This document shows, piece by piece, positions 24,949 through 32,702 of a stretch of DNA of 60,996 nt. The stretch's first letter is position 1, and each line of letters opens with the position of its first letter. This DNA comes from an uncultured Roseovarius sp. GTDB taxonomy: Bacteria; Pseudomonadota; Alphaproteobacteria; Rhodobacterales; Rhodobacteraceae. The translations under genes and the position numbers were made by a program. The notes under the pieces were generated by a model. That model did no database searches and was not told where the DNA came from. It saw nothing but the letters and a program-made list of their open reading frames with translations. The stretch is taken from NCBI RefSeq assembly GCF_947489715.1, contig NZ_CANLER010000015.1, positions 1 to 60,996 on the forward strand, read 5' to 3'.

Positions 24949-26313
24949 TCAGCTATTCGCGATCGCGTTTTGCAGGGCGGCGTAACACTCTATGTCGATC
25001 GCGCAGCCAACCATGTCGTCCATGATCGCATACGCCTTTTCCAGTGGCATCGCCGGGCGATAAGGGCGATCGGCGGTCAGCGCGTCAAAGATATCCGCCA
25101 CGGACAGAATACGCATGTCCTGCGTCAGTTGATCGGCGCTCATCCCGTTGGGATAACCCTTGCCGTCAAGCCGCTCGTGATGGGCCGCAGCGGTCAGGGC
25201 CATGTCCTGAAATACCGACACGCGGCTCAGGATCTCGTGGCTCATGGCCGGATGCAGCTTGATCAGGTCAAATTCGGCATCGGTCAGTTTTCCCGGCTTG
25301 TCGAGGATGGTGTTCGACACCCCCAGCTTGCCGATGTCATGCAGCAAAGCAGCCCGCGCCATCCAGCGGCGTTTTTCCGTCGAATACCCCATCTCGGCAC
25401 AAATCGAATCCGTGTATTGCGCCACCCGTTCGGAATGGCCGTGGGTGAAGGGGCTTTTGGCGTCGATCACCTGCGCAAAGGCCGAGGCAATTTCGTCCAG
25501 ATACTGCTCGTCCACGACCCGGCCGGTATGGGCGGGCTCACTGGTAAAAACATGCGCTTCAAGACCGGGGTCGTTGAATTCCTCCAAAAATCCTGGACAA
25601 CGCATCACCTCGATGAAAACCGGTGTCAGATCGGGGTCGAACCATGTGCCGGCGCGGTTTGTCAGCTCGCTCACCGCGGCCTCAACACCCAGCTCGGTCA
25701 CGAACACATCCGCGACCTGCGCCAACAGGGCGATCCTTGAATAAAGCGGTATCGCTTCCCCTCTCAGGCGTGCCGGGCGCCCGCCGCCATCCCAATGTTC
25801 ATCCAGCCCGGCAATACCCTGCGCCACATCCTCGGAAAACCGCATCATCCGGGCAATCTCAGCCCCCCGGTCACAACGGGTCTGCATCACCTCACCGACG
25901 ATATCGTTGGAATTCTTCAGGACATTGGTTACCGCCTTAAGACGTTGCACCAGTCCGGATTGCGAGGCCGTGTGACTTAGCAGAAACTCCAACCCCTGCC
26001 TGGCCGAGCCGTCAACCAACTTGAAATCGCGTTTGAATTCAATGTCATCGGTCAGATACAGCTGACAAATCCGCGCCGCGTTGGAACTGCATCCCAGATC
26101 CTTGAGCAGCAGCGTGAAATAGAGATCCGAGCGCTGGTTCGCGGTCAGGTCCAGAACCTCTGCCACCTGCATCCCGATCCAGCAGCAGCGCACACAATGA
26201 CCTTCGGGCTGGCCCTCGGTCAGATCCAACGCATGGCTGAGCGCACCCAGAATTTCACCCAGGCGGACCACGGCGGTGGCAGAAGAGGTTGAGAAATGGT
26301 GATGAGGCTGCAT
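24949..26313 (-). CDS. HD-GYP domain protein with a second, degenerate HD domain
   Basis: A 454-residue protein with two HD-type domains. The C-terminal one (about residues 270-440) is a complete HD-GYP phosphodiesterase: HGHSERVAQY, LLHDIGKLGVSNTIL, HHERLDGKGYPNG and SVADIFDALTADRPYRP. These enzymes break down c-di-GMP or related dinucleotides. The N-terminal one (about residues 20-220) keeps EHWDGGGRP but has LLLKDLGCS where HD is expected, so one metal ligand is replaced by lysine. No receiver or membrane domain. It lies 82 bp downstream of the sensor kinase gene on the same strand, so the two may form one output pathway. Confidence 0.88.
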   Translation of the reverse strand: MQPHHHFSTSSATAVVRLGEILGALSHALDLTEGQPEGHCVRCCWIGMQVAEVLDLTANQRSDLYFTLLLKDLGCSSNAARICQLYLTDDIEFKRDFKLVDGSARQGLEFLLSHTASQSGLVQRLKAVTNVLKNSNDIVGEVMQTRCDRGAEIARMMRFSEDVAQGIAGLDEHWDGGGRPARLRGEAIPLYSRIALLAQVADVFVTELGVEAAVSELTNRAGTWFDPDLTPVFIEVMRCPGFLEEFNDPGLEAHVFTSEPAHTGRVVDEQYLDEIASAFAQVIDAKSPFTHGHSERVAQYTDSICAEMGYSTEKRRWMARAALLHDIGKLGVSNTILDKPGKLTDAEFDLIKLHPAMSHEILSRVSVFQDMALTAAAHHERLDGKGYPNGMSADQLTQDMRILSVADIFDALTADRPYRPAMPLEKAYAIMDDMVGCAIDIECYAALQNAIANS

Positions 26314-26395
26314 AGACGGACAAACAAACCGATACTGACAAAGATAAACCGCCTGTATCTTACCTGTTTGGGGCTAAATTTCGGTTACCCGCCGC

Positions 26396-28375
26396 TCAGG
26401 CGGCCACTTCGCCTGCTTCCTCACCGGGCAGCCACACGGTGAACTGCGCCCCGCCGCCAGCCCGGTTGGCGACCGAAATCAGGCCATTGGCGTTCTGGAT
26501 CAGCGTCTGGCTGACCGACAGGCCCAGCCCCGTGCCTTCGCCCAGCTTGGTGGTGAAAAACGGGTCGAACACCGTCTTCAGTTTTTCCTCGGCGATCCCC
26601 GGTCCGGTATCGGCAATCACCAGCTGCGCCCCGGTCTGCCCGTCCCGCGCTGCGGCCGAAATGCTAATTTCCAGCGCACCATGCCCCTGCATCGCCTGAA
26701 CCGCGTTGACGATCAGGTTGATGATCACCTGCTGCAATTCGCCGGGGTTGATCCGCACCGGCGGCGCGTCGGCGCGGTTGATCGTTACCCTCATATCCCC
26801 TTTCGTGATCACATGATCCACCAGCACCAGGCAATCATCCAGCACGCTTGCCAAATCAACGCTTTCCTCAAACGTGCCAAACTCGGTCGGGCGGGCGAAC
26901 TGCAAGAGCTTGCCGACGATCGCATTGATCCGGCCCACCTGCTGGTCAATCAGCGCCAACTCGGTCATCACCGGCTGCGCCTCCGCGCCCAGGGTCTGTC
27001 GGATCACATCGACATTGCCCTGAATGACCGCCACGGGATTGTTGATCTCATGCGCGACCCCGGCGGTGATTTCCCCGATCGAGGCGAGCTTCTCGCTCAT
27101 CACCAATTGCTGATAAGTGGTCTCCAGCTTCTCATTCGCTTCGCGCAGCTCGGCCGTGCGTTGTTCGACCCGAATGTTCAACTCATCCGCCCAGCTGCGC
27201 AGCTTGCGGTCGCGCTCCTGTACCTGATCGAGAAGCGTATCCAGATGCGCCGCCACGGTGCCGATCTCATCGCGGGCCGCGACGGGGCCGATCCGCGCAC
27301 TCAACTCGCCGTCTTCGACCTCTTCCATCGTTTTTGTCATCCGCTCCAACGGTGAAAATATCCCGCCCGCCAGTCGCAGAAACAGTGGCACGGTCAGCGC
27401 CAGGATCAACGCAAAAGCACCGAAGATCAGGAAATAGGCGCTGCGCTTGGCCGCTGTAAATGGCGCTTCAAGAAACCCCACATAAAGCATACCCACCCGG
27501 TCGCCAAAGCTATCGATCAGGGGCAGGTAGCCCGAAATATACCAGTCATTGACCACGAAGGCGCTATCAAGCCAGGTCAGCCCCTCGTCCAGCACCTTGT
27601 GCCGCACCACCGCCGACACCCGTGTGCCCAGCGCGCGTGCGCCCTCGAACAACCGCACATTGGTCGAGACACGCACATCCTCCAGAAACAGCGTTGCGGT
27701 GCCCTGTCGGTCGCCCTCGGCCTTGTCGGAATGATAGACCAGCGCGTTGATCGTATCGATGAAATCAAGGTTTCGGTTCAGCAAAATGCCCCCCACCAGC
27801 ACCCCCAGCCGCCCCGGCACGCGCACATCCGTGGCCGTGTGCACGACCATGCCACGATCCTCGGCGGTGCGGTCGGTGGGCACGGCGGCCTCGGTGTCGA
27901 TCAGCGGCAGACGCGCCTGATCGGCCAGCTCTGGTGACAGGGTCGTCAGGTCATCGCCCGAGAAGATGTCGATCTGGCTGGCCCCCGTGCCGCCCACGGC
28001 GGCAGCAATCACTGGCCAGGTCTCCGCCGCCTCACGGGCTTGTCCCAATGGCAGGTAATAGAGGAAATCCAGTTGCAGCGAGGCGCGGCTGCGGTCGAGA
28101 TATGCGGCAAAGACATCACCCGGCAGGGCCGCCGCCTTCTGAAACGCGACCGAACGCGCCAGGCTCTCGACATCATTGCCCGTGGTGACAAGGATCTGCT
28201 GCATATATTGCTCTGCGATGCGCAGATCGCTTTCCACATTGGCAATCAGAACGTTATCGTAATTCGCCGACCACCGGCTGATCGCCAACAGCAGCAGAAG
28301 CGGCATCAAGACCACCAGCGGCAATAGCGCCAGAATCAGCAATCTGAGGCGGACGGATTTCATCGGACAGGGCAC
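26396..28375 (-). CDS. Sensor histidine kinase with extracytoplasmic Cache-type sensor
   Basis: A 659-residue inner-membrane kinase. Membrane spans lie near residues 9-29 and 325-345, enclosing about 295 extracytoplasmic residues that look like a Cache ligand-binding domain (LVGGILLNRN and PLIDSFGDRVGMLYVGF are typical of sCache_3 types). A HAMP domain follows (PLERMTKTMEEVEDGELSAR), then a coiled coil, the phospho-acceptor GVAHEINNPVAVIQGN (His at about residue 440) and an ATPase domain with NLIVNAVQAM, DTGPGIAEE and GEGTGLGLSVS. No response regulator gene is adjacent; the HD-GYP gene follows in the same direction. The signal is unknown. Confidence 0.9.
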   Translation of the reverse strand: MPCPMKSVRLRLLILALLPLVVLMPLLLLLAISRWSANYDNVLIANVESDLRIAEQYMQQILVTTGNDVESLARSVAFQKAAALPGDVFAAYLDRSRASLQLDFLYYLPLGQAREAAETWPVIAAAVGGTGASQIDIFSGDDLTTLSPELADQARLPLIDTEAAVPTDRTAEDRGMVVHTATDVRVPGRLGVLVGGILLNRNLDFIDTINALVYHSDKAEGDRQGTATLFLEDVRVSTNVRLFEGARALGTRVSAVVRHKVLDEGLTWLDSAFVVNDWYISGYLPLIDSFGDRVGMLYVGFLEAPFTAAKRSAYFLIFGAFALILALTVPLFLRLAGGIFSPLERMTKTMEEVEDGELSARIGPVAARDEIGTVAAHLDTLLDQVQERDRKLRSWADELNIRVEQRTAELREANEKLETTYQQLVMSEKLASIGEITAGVAHEINNPVAVIQGNVDVIRQTLGAEAQPVMTELALIDQQVGRINAIVGKLLQFARPTEFGTFEESVDLASVLDDCLVLVDHVITKGDMRVTINRADAPPVRINPGELQQVIINLIVNAVQAMQGHGALEISISAAARDGQTGAQLVIADTGPGIAEEKLKTVFDPFFTTKLGEGTGLGLSVSQTLIQNANGLISVANRAGGGAQFTVWLPGEEAGEVAA

Positions 28376-28430
28376 TCAAACGTCATTGCCTGTAGCTTAC
28401 CGTCAAGCTGCGCACCGGGCAAATACCGCC

Positions 28431-29156
28431 TCAGGCCGGATGGTAAAGCTGGGTCTCGCCCACCACGAATTGATGGCGCTGACGCAATGTCTCGCAATGG
28501 GCCCGCACCAGATGCGGCGTCAGCATCAGATGCCAGGTCTGGCTGGCAATCGGGGCGGGCTGGGCGAACCCGGCGCATGCCAGCACTGCGACATTCGCCC
28601 CGTGATCCGGGTGCCGGACCGAGGCATAGCGGATCGCCTCACACCCCTTCGCCCGCGCGGCATCGGCCAGATCCAGACAATCGCTGTAATCCTCAGGGGC
28701 GTCCCATCTGCCCTGATCCAGCATTTCGGGCGTGGTCAGATCAACCGAGGCGCCTACGCGTATGTCCGCCATTACCGCCGTATGTTCCACCGGCCAACGC
28801 GGCATCGGCGTGCCGGGCGAGGCGGCGAAAAAGCGCAGATTGCCCCAGATACTCTCGGCCACGGCTGTCAAAACCTTTTCCGATCCATACCAGACCCCCG
28901 GCGTTGGCCCGGCCCGGCGAAACCGCGAGGCGCGCGGATAGCAGCCATAGCGGAAGGGTGACCAGAACTGGTAATCCAGGTGACGGCAGGGTTCGGGCAC
29001 GGGCGGTTTGGCGGTTTCCAATATGTCTTCCAGCACCGATTGTTCATCATCGGTATCAACAATCCGCATGGTCGATGCGCGATATTGCCCCTCGATTACC
29101 CGCCATAGATTGCCACGATAAGGGGCAAAACCGTTAGGTAGGTGCACGGGCAGCAT
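28431..29156 (-). CDS. RES-domain toxin (NAD+ phosphorylase/hydrolase type)
   Basis: A 241-residue RES-domain protein, the toxin half of a RES/Xre type II system; characterised members deplete NAD+. The order of conserved residues is visible: the Arg of LWRVIEGQYRAST, the Glu of GVWYGSEKVLTAVAES, and the Ser of IRYASVRHPDHGANVAV. It starts inside the antitoxin gene (23 bp overlap), the usual arrangement for coupled expression with antitoxin first. The length is in the upper range for RES toxins because of a middle insertion (PEPCRHLDYQFWSPFRYG). Confidence 0.85.
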   Translation of the reverse strand: MLPVHLPNGFAPYRGNLWRVIEGQYRASTMRIVDTDDEQSVLEDILETAKPPVPEPCRHLDYQFWSPFRYGCYPRASRFRRAGPTPGVWYGSEKVLTAVAESIWGNLRFFAASPGTPMPRWPVEHTAVMADIRVGASVDLTTPEMLDQGRWDAPEDYSDCLDLADAARAKGCEAIRYASVRHPDHGANVAVLACAGFAQPAPIASQTWHLMLTPHLVRAHCETLRQRHQFVVGETQLYHPA

Positions 29157-29514
29157 CCAGGTAATTCATCACCGTCACCAGCCCGGTTGCCTGCGCCATC
29201 ATGATGCGCGGGATACCGTTCAGATCGCGGTTCTCACCGGCCATCCAGCCCCGGATGGTATCCGGATCAGCCCCGGCAATGGCATCAAGCGACCGGAAAA
29301 TGCGAATGACACAGGTGGCAAGCTCAAAAGGCTTGCCCTGCAAGGCATATCCTCCGCCCTTCATGCGCGACACCGTGGCCTCACTCACCCCGATGGCCTG
29401 GGCCAGGTCACGCTGTGACAGGCCCAGTTCCTGCGCCGCGTTGAATGCCGCCTTGGCAACAACCCGGCCCGGCTCAGGGCTCACATCTTCGATACGTTCA
29501 GCAAGTGCAGACAT
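29134..29514 (-). CDS. Xre/MbcA/ParS-type antitoxin
   Basis: A 126-residue antitoxin. Residues 20-60 form a helix-turn-helix (AQELGLSQRDLAQAIGVSEA, then TVSRMKGGGY) and the C-terminal half is the toxin-binding MbcA/ParS (DUF2384) domain with CVIRIFRSLDAIAG and IRGWMAGENRDLNGIPRIMM. The ATG at 29514 has AAAGG eight bases upstream and is preferred to the GTG at 29523. It precedes and overlaps the RES toxin gene. Like its relatives it should block the toxin active site and repress its own promoter; the upstream gap (29515-29697) is AT-rich. Confidence 0.87.
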   Translation of the reverse strand: MSALAERIEDVSPEPGRVVAKAAFNAAQELGLSQRDLAQAIGVSEATVSRMKGGGYALQGKPFELATCVIRIFRSLDAIAGADPDTIRGWMAGENRDLNGIPRIMMAQATGLVTVMNYLDAARAPT

Positions 29515-29697
29515 GGTATTCACCTTTCCTCAGAAAGTTATATATCATATCTTCCCATAAATTTCAACCAAGGCCATTATTTCTTGTGAAAATCAAGACA
29601 TAACAGATGGGACATGCGCCAATCCGAGGAGGATGCCGGAGGCAGACGACGAGAGACCCTGCGTGCGCGCAGGCGCACTCAATCTAACAACAGAAAA

Positions 29698-30576
29698 TCA
29701 CGCGCCAAGGGACAGGGTATGCTCTCGCAGCCAGGTCATGAAACCGCGCGGGTCGGTTTCCAGCATCTTCATGCGCTCGTCGCTGATCGGTTCCCCTACC
29801 ACGGGCTTTTGCGGCTTGTTGCAGCTATGGACAACCTCGTGCAGCAATAGCCCCTGCCGCAGCGTGGCGGAGATTCGGTTGGCCATCTGGTACCAGCGCG
29901 AATTCGACCCGGGGAAATAGATCGGCACCACCTTCGCGCCCGAGCGGCGGATCATCTGTGCGGTGAAAACATTCCATTCCCGCTCGATCGCGGGCCCAAA
30001 AAGCGTATCCGAAGATGCCACGACACCCGACGGGAAAACGCTGATCAACCCGCCCTCTTTCAGATGGGCCATCGCCTTGGCACGCATCTCGACCGATTTG
30101 CGCTGGGCATCCGGCTCATGCGGAAACGGCACCGAGATCATGTAGGACGCGGCCACCTCGTCAATGCCGGTCAGCAGGGCGCGGGTCAGGATCTTGTAAT
30201 CATTGCGCCGCCGCCCGATCAAATCCGCAAGGATCATCCCGTCAACCAGCCCGTGCGGATGGTTCGAGACCGCCACGACCGGGCCTGTGGGGGGGATATT
30301 CTCGACCTCCGCATCCGGTGTCTCAAGGTCGATGCCCATCGTGCCCAGTGCTGCGCGCCAGAACGCCTGGCCGGTCGGGGCACCCCGTTTCTCGAATTTT
30401 CGGATCATGCGGATGATGGCAATCTTGCCAGTCATCCATTCCATCGTGCGGATGATCACCGAGGTCACGGGCGTATCAAAGGAATTGGCGTAGGTCAGAC
30501 TGCGGCGGTCATAGGTGGTGAAGGTCACCTCCTCGCCGGATGCATCAATACCCCTGTCCTGCTGCTTTTGCGACAA
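29698..30576 (-). CDS. Lysophospholipid acyltransferase family protein
   Basis: A 292-residue PlsC-like acyltransferase. The HX4D motif is NHPHGLVDGMILAD and later blocks are FPSGVVASSD and VVPIYFPGSNSRWYQ. These enzymes acylate lysophospholipids, or lyso-ornithine lipid in the OlsA branch common in Rhodobacterales. The start is TTG at 30576 after AGGGA; no better ATG lies near. It is 44 bp downstream of the HPr gene on the same strand and could be read through from the PTS operon. Confidence 0.83.
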   Translation of the reverse strand: MSQKQQDRGIDASGEEVTFTTYDRRSLTYANSFDTPVTSVIIRTMEWMTGKIAIIRMIRKFEKRGAPTGQAFWRAALGTMGIDLETPDAEVENIPPTGPVVAVSNHPHGLVDGMILADLIGRRRNDYKILTRALLTGIDEVAASYMISVPFPHEPDAQRKSVEMRAKAMAHLKEGGLISVFPSGVVASSDTLFGPAIEREWNVFTAQMIRRSGAKVVPIYFPGSNSRWYQMANRISATLRQGLLLHEVVHSCNKPQKPVVGEPISDERMKMLETDPRGFMTWLREHTLSLGA

Positions 30577-30620
30577 CTGGCCCGTCCCTGTTTCCCCGCC
30601 TGCGCGCGTCCCTCGCGCGG

Positions 30621-30899
30621 TTACATCTCTTCGCCGAACCTGTCGGCAACAAGGGCCGCGACGGCATCCGCCATCGCCTCGGCGTCCGGCCCCGAGACCT
30701 GCACGTCAATAGTGGTTCCTTTCGACGCTGCCAACATCAAAAGCCCCATAATACTGTCCGCACCGGTGGAGAGACCGTTCTGTGACACTTCTGCCGTTGC
30801 GTCAAACCCTTCGGTGACTTCGACCAGTTTGGCCGCTGCCCGCGCATGCAACCCCTTCTCATTCACGATTTTTAACTGTCGCGTAATTGTCTCTGACAT
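30621..30899 (-). CDS. ptsH: HPr-type phosphocarrier of the regulatory PTS
   Basis: A 92-residue HPr. The phosphorylated histidine is His18 in NEKGLHARAAAKL. The regulatory serine, target of HPr kinase, is Ser49 in GADSIMGLLML. With the EIIA, RapZ and HPr kinase genes upstream and no sugar-specific EIIBC nearby, it belongs to the regulatory PTS of alphaproteobacteria and not to sugar uptake. It lies 7 bp after the EIIA gene. Enzyme I is not in this window. Confidence 0.93.
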   Translation of the reverse strand: MSETITRQLKIVNEKGLHARAAAKLVEVTEGFDATAEVSQNGLSTGADSIMGLLMLAASKGTTIDVQVSGPDAEAMADAVAALVADRFGEEM

Positions 30900-30906
30900 T
30901 GTCCCA

Positions 30907-31299
30907 CTATTCCGCCGTCACATTATGACTGTCTATATATTTACGGCCCGCATCCAGCGCCGCCCGTACCGCCTCGGGCACGGTCAGGTGGCGGCTTTTG
31001 GCCAGTTTGATCAGCATTGGTAGATTGGCGCCGTAAAGGATGCGGCGGTTTTCCGGGGCACAGGCCCGCAGGGACAGGTTTGATGGCGATCCACCAAACA
31101 GATCGACAACGATCACCACCCCTTCGCCGGTATCCACCTCATTGGCGGCGATACAGATCTCGGCCTCTTTCGCCGCGCGATCATGGTCGCCCTCGATGGT
31201 TATTGCCCGAGAGCCCTGCTGATTACCTACTACATGCTCGATCGCGCGCAGATATTCGCGGGCCAACCCGCCATGCGCCACGATCACGATACCGATCAC
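30907..31299 (-). CDS. Mannose-type PTS EIIA component
   Basis: A 130-residue EIIA of the mannose family (PF03610). MIGIVIVAHGGLA places the phosphorylated histidine at His9, and VVIVVDLFGGSPSNLSLR is the conserved central block. No IIB, IIC or IID partner is present, so its task is probably regulatory: accepting phosphate from HPr and signalling through ChvG or other targets. Its ATG overlaps the RapZ stop by 4 bases, which couples the two. Confidence 0.92.
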   Translation of the reverse strand: MIGIVIVAHGGLAREYLRAIEHVVGNQQGSRAITIEGDHDRAAKEAEICIAANEVDTGEGVVIVVDLFGGSPSNLSLRACAPENRRILYGANLPMLIKLAKSRHLTVPEAVRAALDAGRKYIDSHNVTAE

Positions 31300-32234
31300 C
31301 GCTCCGTCACTCCTTGCTCATCCCCAGGGGCCCCCAGGCCCGTACGCGCATTGGCCGGACCCTCGGCCCGGCGCTCCAATTCGCGATGCCTAATTGACAC
31401 CTGCCAGCGACCCTCCGCAAGGGCCTTGGCCAATGTTTCTGCCATTGCGACGCTGCGATGTTGCCCGCCAGTGCAGCCAAACCCGATCGACAGGTAGGCC
31501 TTGCCCTCGGCCGCATAGGCCGGCAGCAGCAATTCGGCCAGATCCAGAACTTTTGCGCGAAACGGCTCAAACCGTACATCCTCGCGAATATAGGCCGCCA
31601 CCGCGTCCACGCGCCCGTCCAGAGGGCGCAGGGCTTCCTCCCAGTAGGGATTGCGCAGGAACCGGCAATCCAGCACCATGTCCAGCCCCCGGGGCAATCC
31701 GCGCTTGTAGGAAAAGGACTGGACCGACACCGACAGGCTGGTGCCCGGCCGGGCCGCGAACCAGCGTTCCAACTCGGCCCGCAGATCACGAGGCGCCATC
31801 TCGGACGTGTCGATCAGGATGTCTGCGCGTGCCCGGATCGGCACCAGCAGATCAAATTCGCGCGCGATACCGATATCGGGCGTTTCCGCCGGAGCCAGCG
31901 GGTGGCGGCGGCGGGTTTCGGAAAAGCGTCGCAGCAGCACATCGGCACTGCAATCGAGATACAACACCTGCATCGGCACCGGGCTCATCCCGCTCATGCC
32001 ATCGATCACCTCGATCAGCGCATTGGTAGAGAAATCGCGGTTGCGGGTATCAATGCCAAGCGCCAGCGGCTTGTCCGGCACCGGCCCGGCCAGCAGCCGG
32101 GGCAGCAGCGACAATGGCAGGTTGTCAATCGCCTCGAACCCCACATCCTCAAGTGCCCGAATGGCCGAACTGCGCCCGGCGCCGGACGGGCCGGTCACAA
32201 GAACAAGGCGGTTGGCGGCTTGGGCCGACGTCAT
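31296..32234 (-). CDS. rapZ: RNase adapter protein / nucleotide-binding protein RapZ
   Basis: A 312-residue RapZ (YvcJ) homologue. Walker A is GPSGAGRSS (Gly15-Ser22, with Arg where many ATPases have Lys). The C-terminal domain has FGCTGGQHRSVAMAE, the family's signature. In E. coli RapZ guides small-RNA decay controlling glucosamine-6-phosphate synthase; in alphaproteobacteria the gene sits in the PTS block and its RNA target is not known. It overlaps the EIIA gene and lies 12 bp after the HPr kinase gene. Confidence 0.92.
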   Translation of the reverse strand: MTSAQAANRLVLVTGPSGAGRSSAIRALEDVGFEAIDNLPLSLLPRLLAGPVPDKPLALGIDTRNRDFSTNALIEVIDGMSGMSPVPMQVLYLDCSADVLLRRFSETRRRHPLAPAETPDIGIAREFDLLVPIRARADILIDTSEMAPRDLRAELERWFAARPGTSLSVSVQSFSYKRGLPRGLDMVLDCRFLRNPYWEEALRPLDGRVDAVAAYIREDVRFEPFRAKVLDLAELLLPAYAAEGKAYLSIGFGCTGGQHRSVAMAETLAKALAEGRWQVSIRHRELERRAEGPANARTGLGAPGDEQGVTER

Positions 32235-32246
32235 GACAGGGTTCCT

Positions 32247-32687
32247 TCAGGCGATACGTCCATGTTTTAGATATGCCAAGATGGCCACAGGGAAATGGGG
32301 CATGTTAACTTTTCTTTGCAAGGGCAAAATCACCCCCAGAAGCTCGGTTTCGCGCAAAGGCGGCAGGCGCTCGGTCTCCTCGACCGTCATGTCGATGATC
32401 AGCGCCACGGGGGTCGGCCCCGCTGGGGGCGCCGCCAGAATGCCCACACCGCGCGCTTCGATCTGGCCGCGCAGGCTGTCGGGCGCCTCTGCGATCACCT
32501 GGTCGCCCCTGCGCCGGATTACGGTGCGGTCATCGGCCACCAGCCGTGCACCCATCGCGATCATCTGCAGTGCCAGCCCCGATTTGCCGCTGCCTGCGGG
32601 GCCCTGGATCAGGGCCGCCCGGCCCGCATGGGCCACTGTGGTTGCATGGAGTGGGGAAGTGTCAGGCGACGCGCCGGGAACAGCCAC
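32247..32687 (-). CDS. hprK: HPr kinase/phosphorylase, short alphaproteobacterial type
   Basis: A 146-residue enzyme that phosphorylates and dephosphorylates HPr on serine. It is the short form, consisting only of the catalytic domain, as usual in alphaproteobacteria; the N-terminal domain of Gram-positive HprK is missing. Walker A is GPAGSGKS (29-36). VADDRTVI and EARGVGIL fit the capping and signature regions. The start is GTG. It lies 15 bp after chvG. Confidence 0.9.
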   Translation of the reverse strand: MAVPGASPDTSPLHATTVAHAGRAALIQGPAGSGKSGLALQMIAMGARLVADDRTVIRRRGDQVIAEAPDSLRGQIEARGVGILAAPPAGPTPVALIIDMTVEETERLPPLRETELLGVILPLQRKVNMPHFPVAILAYLKHGRIA

Positions 32688-32702
32688 CGCCGCGATCCCG
32701 GA

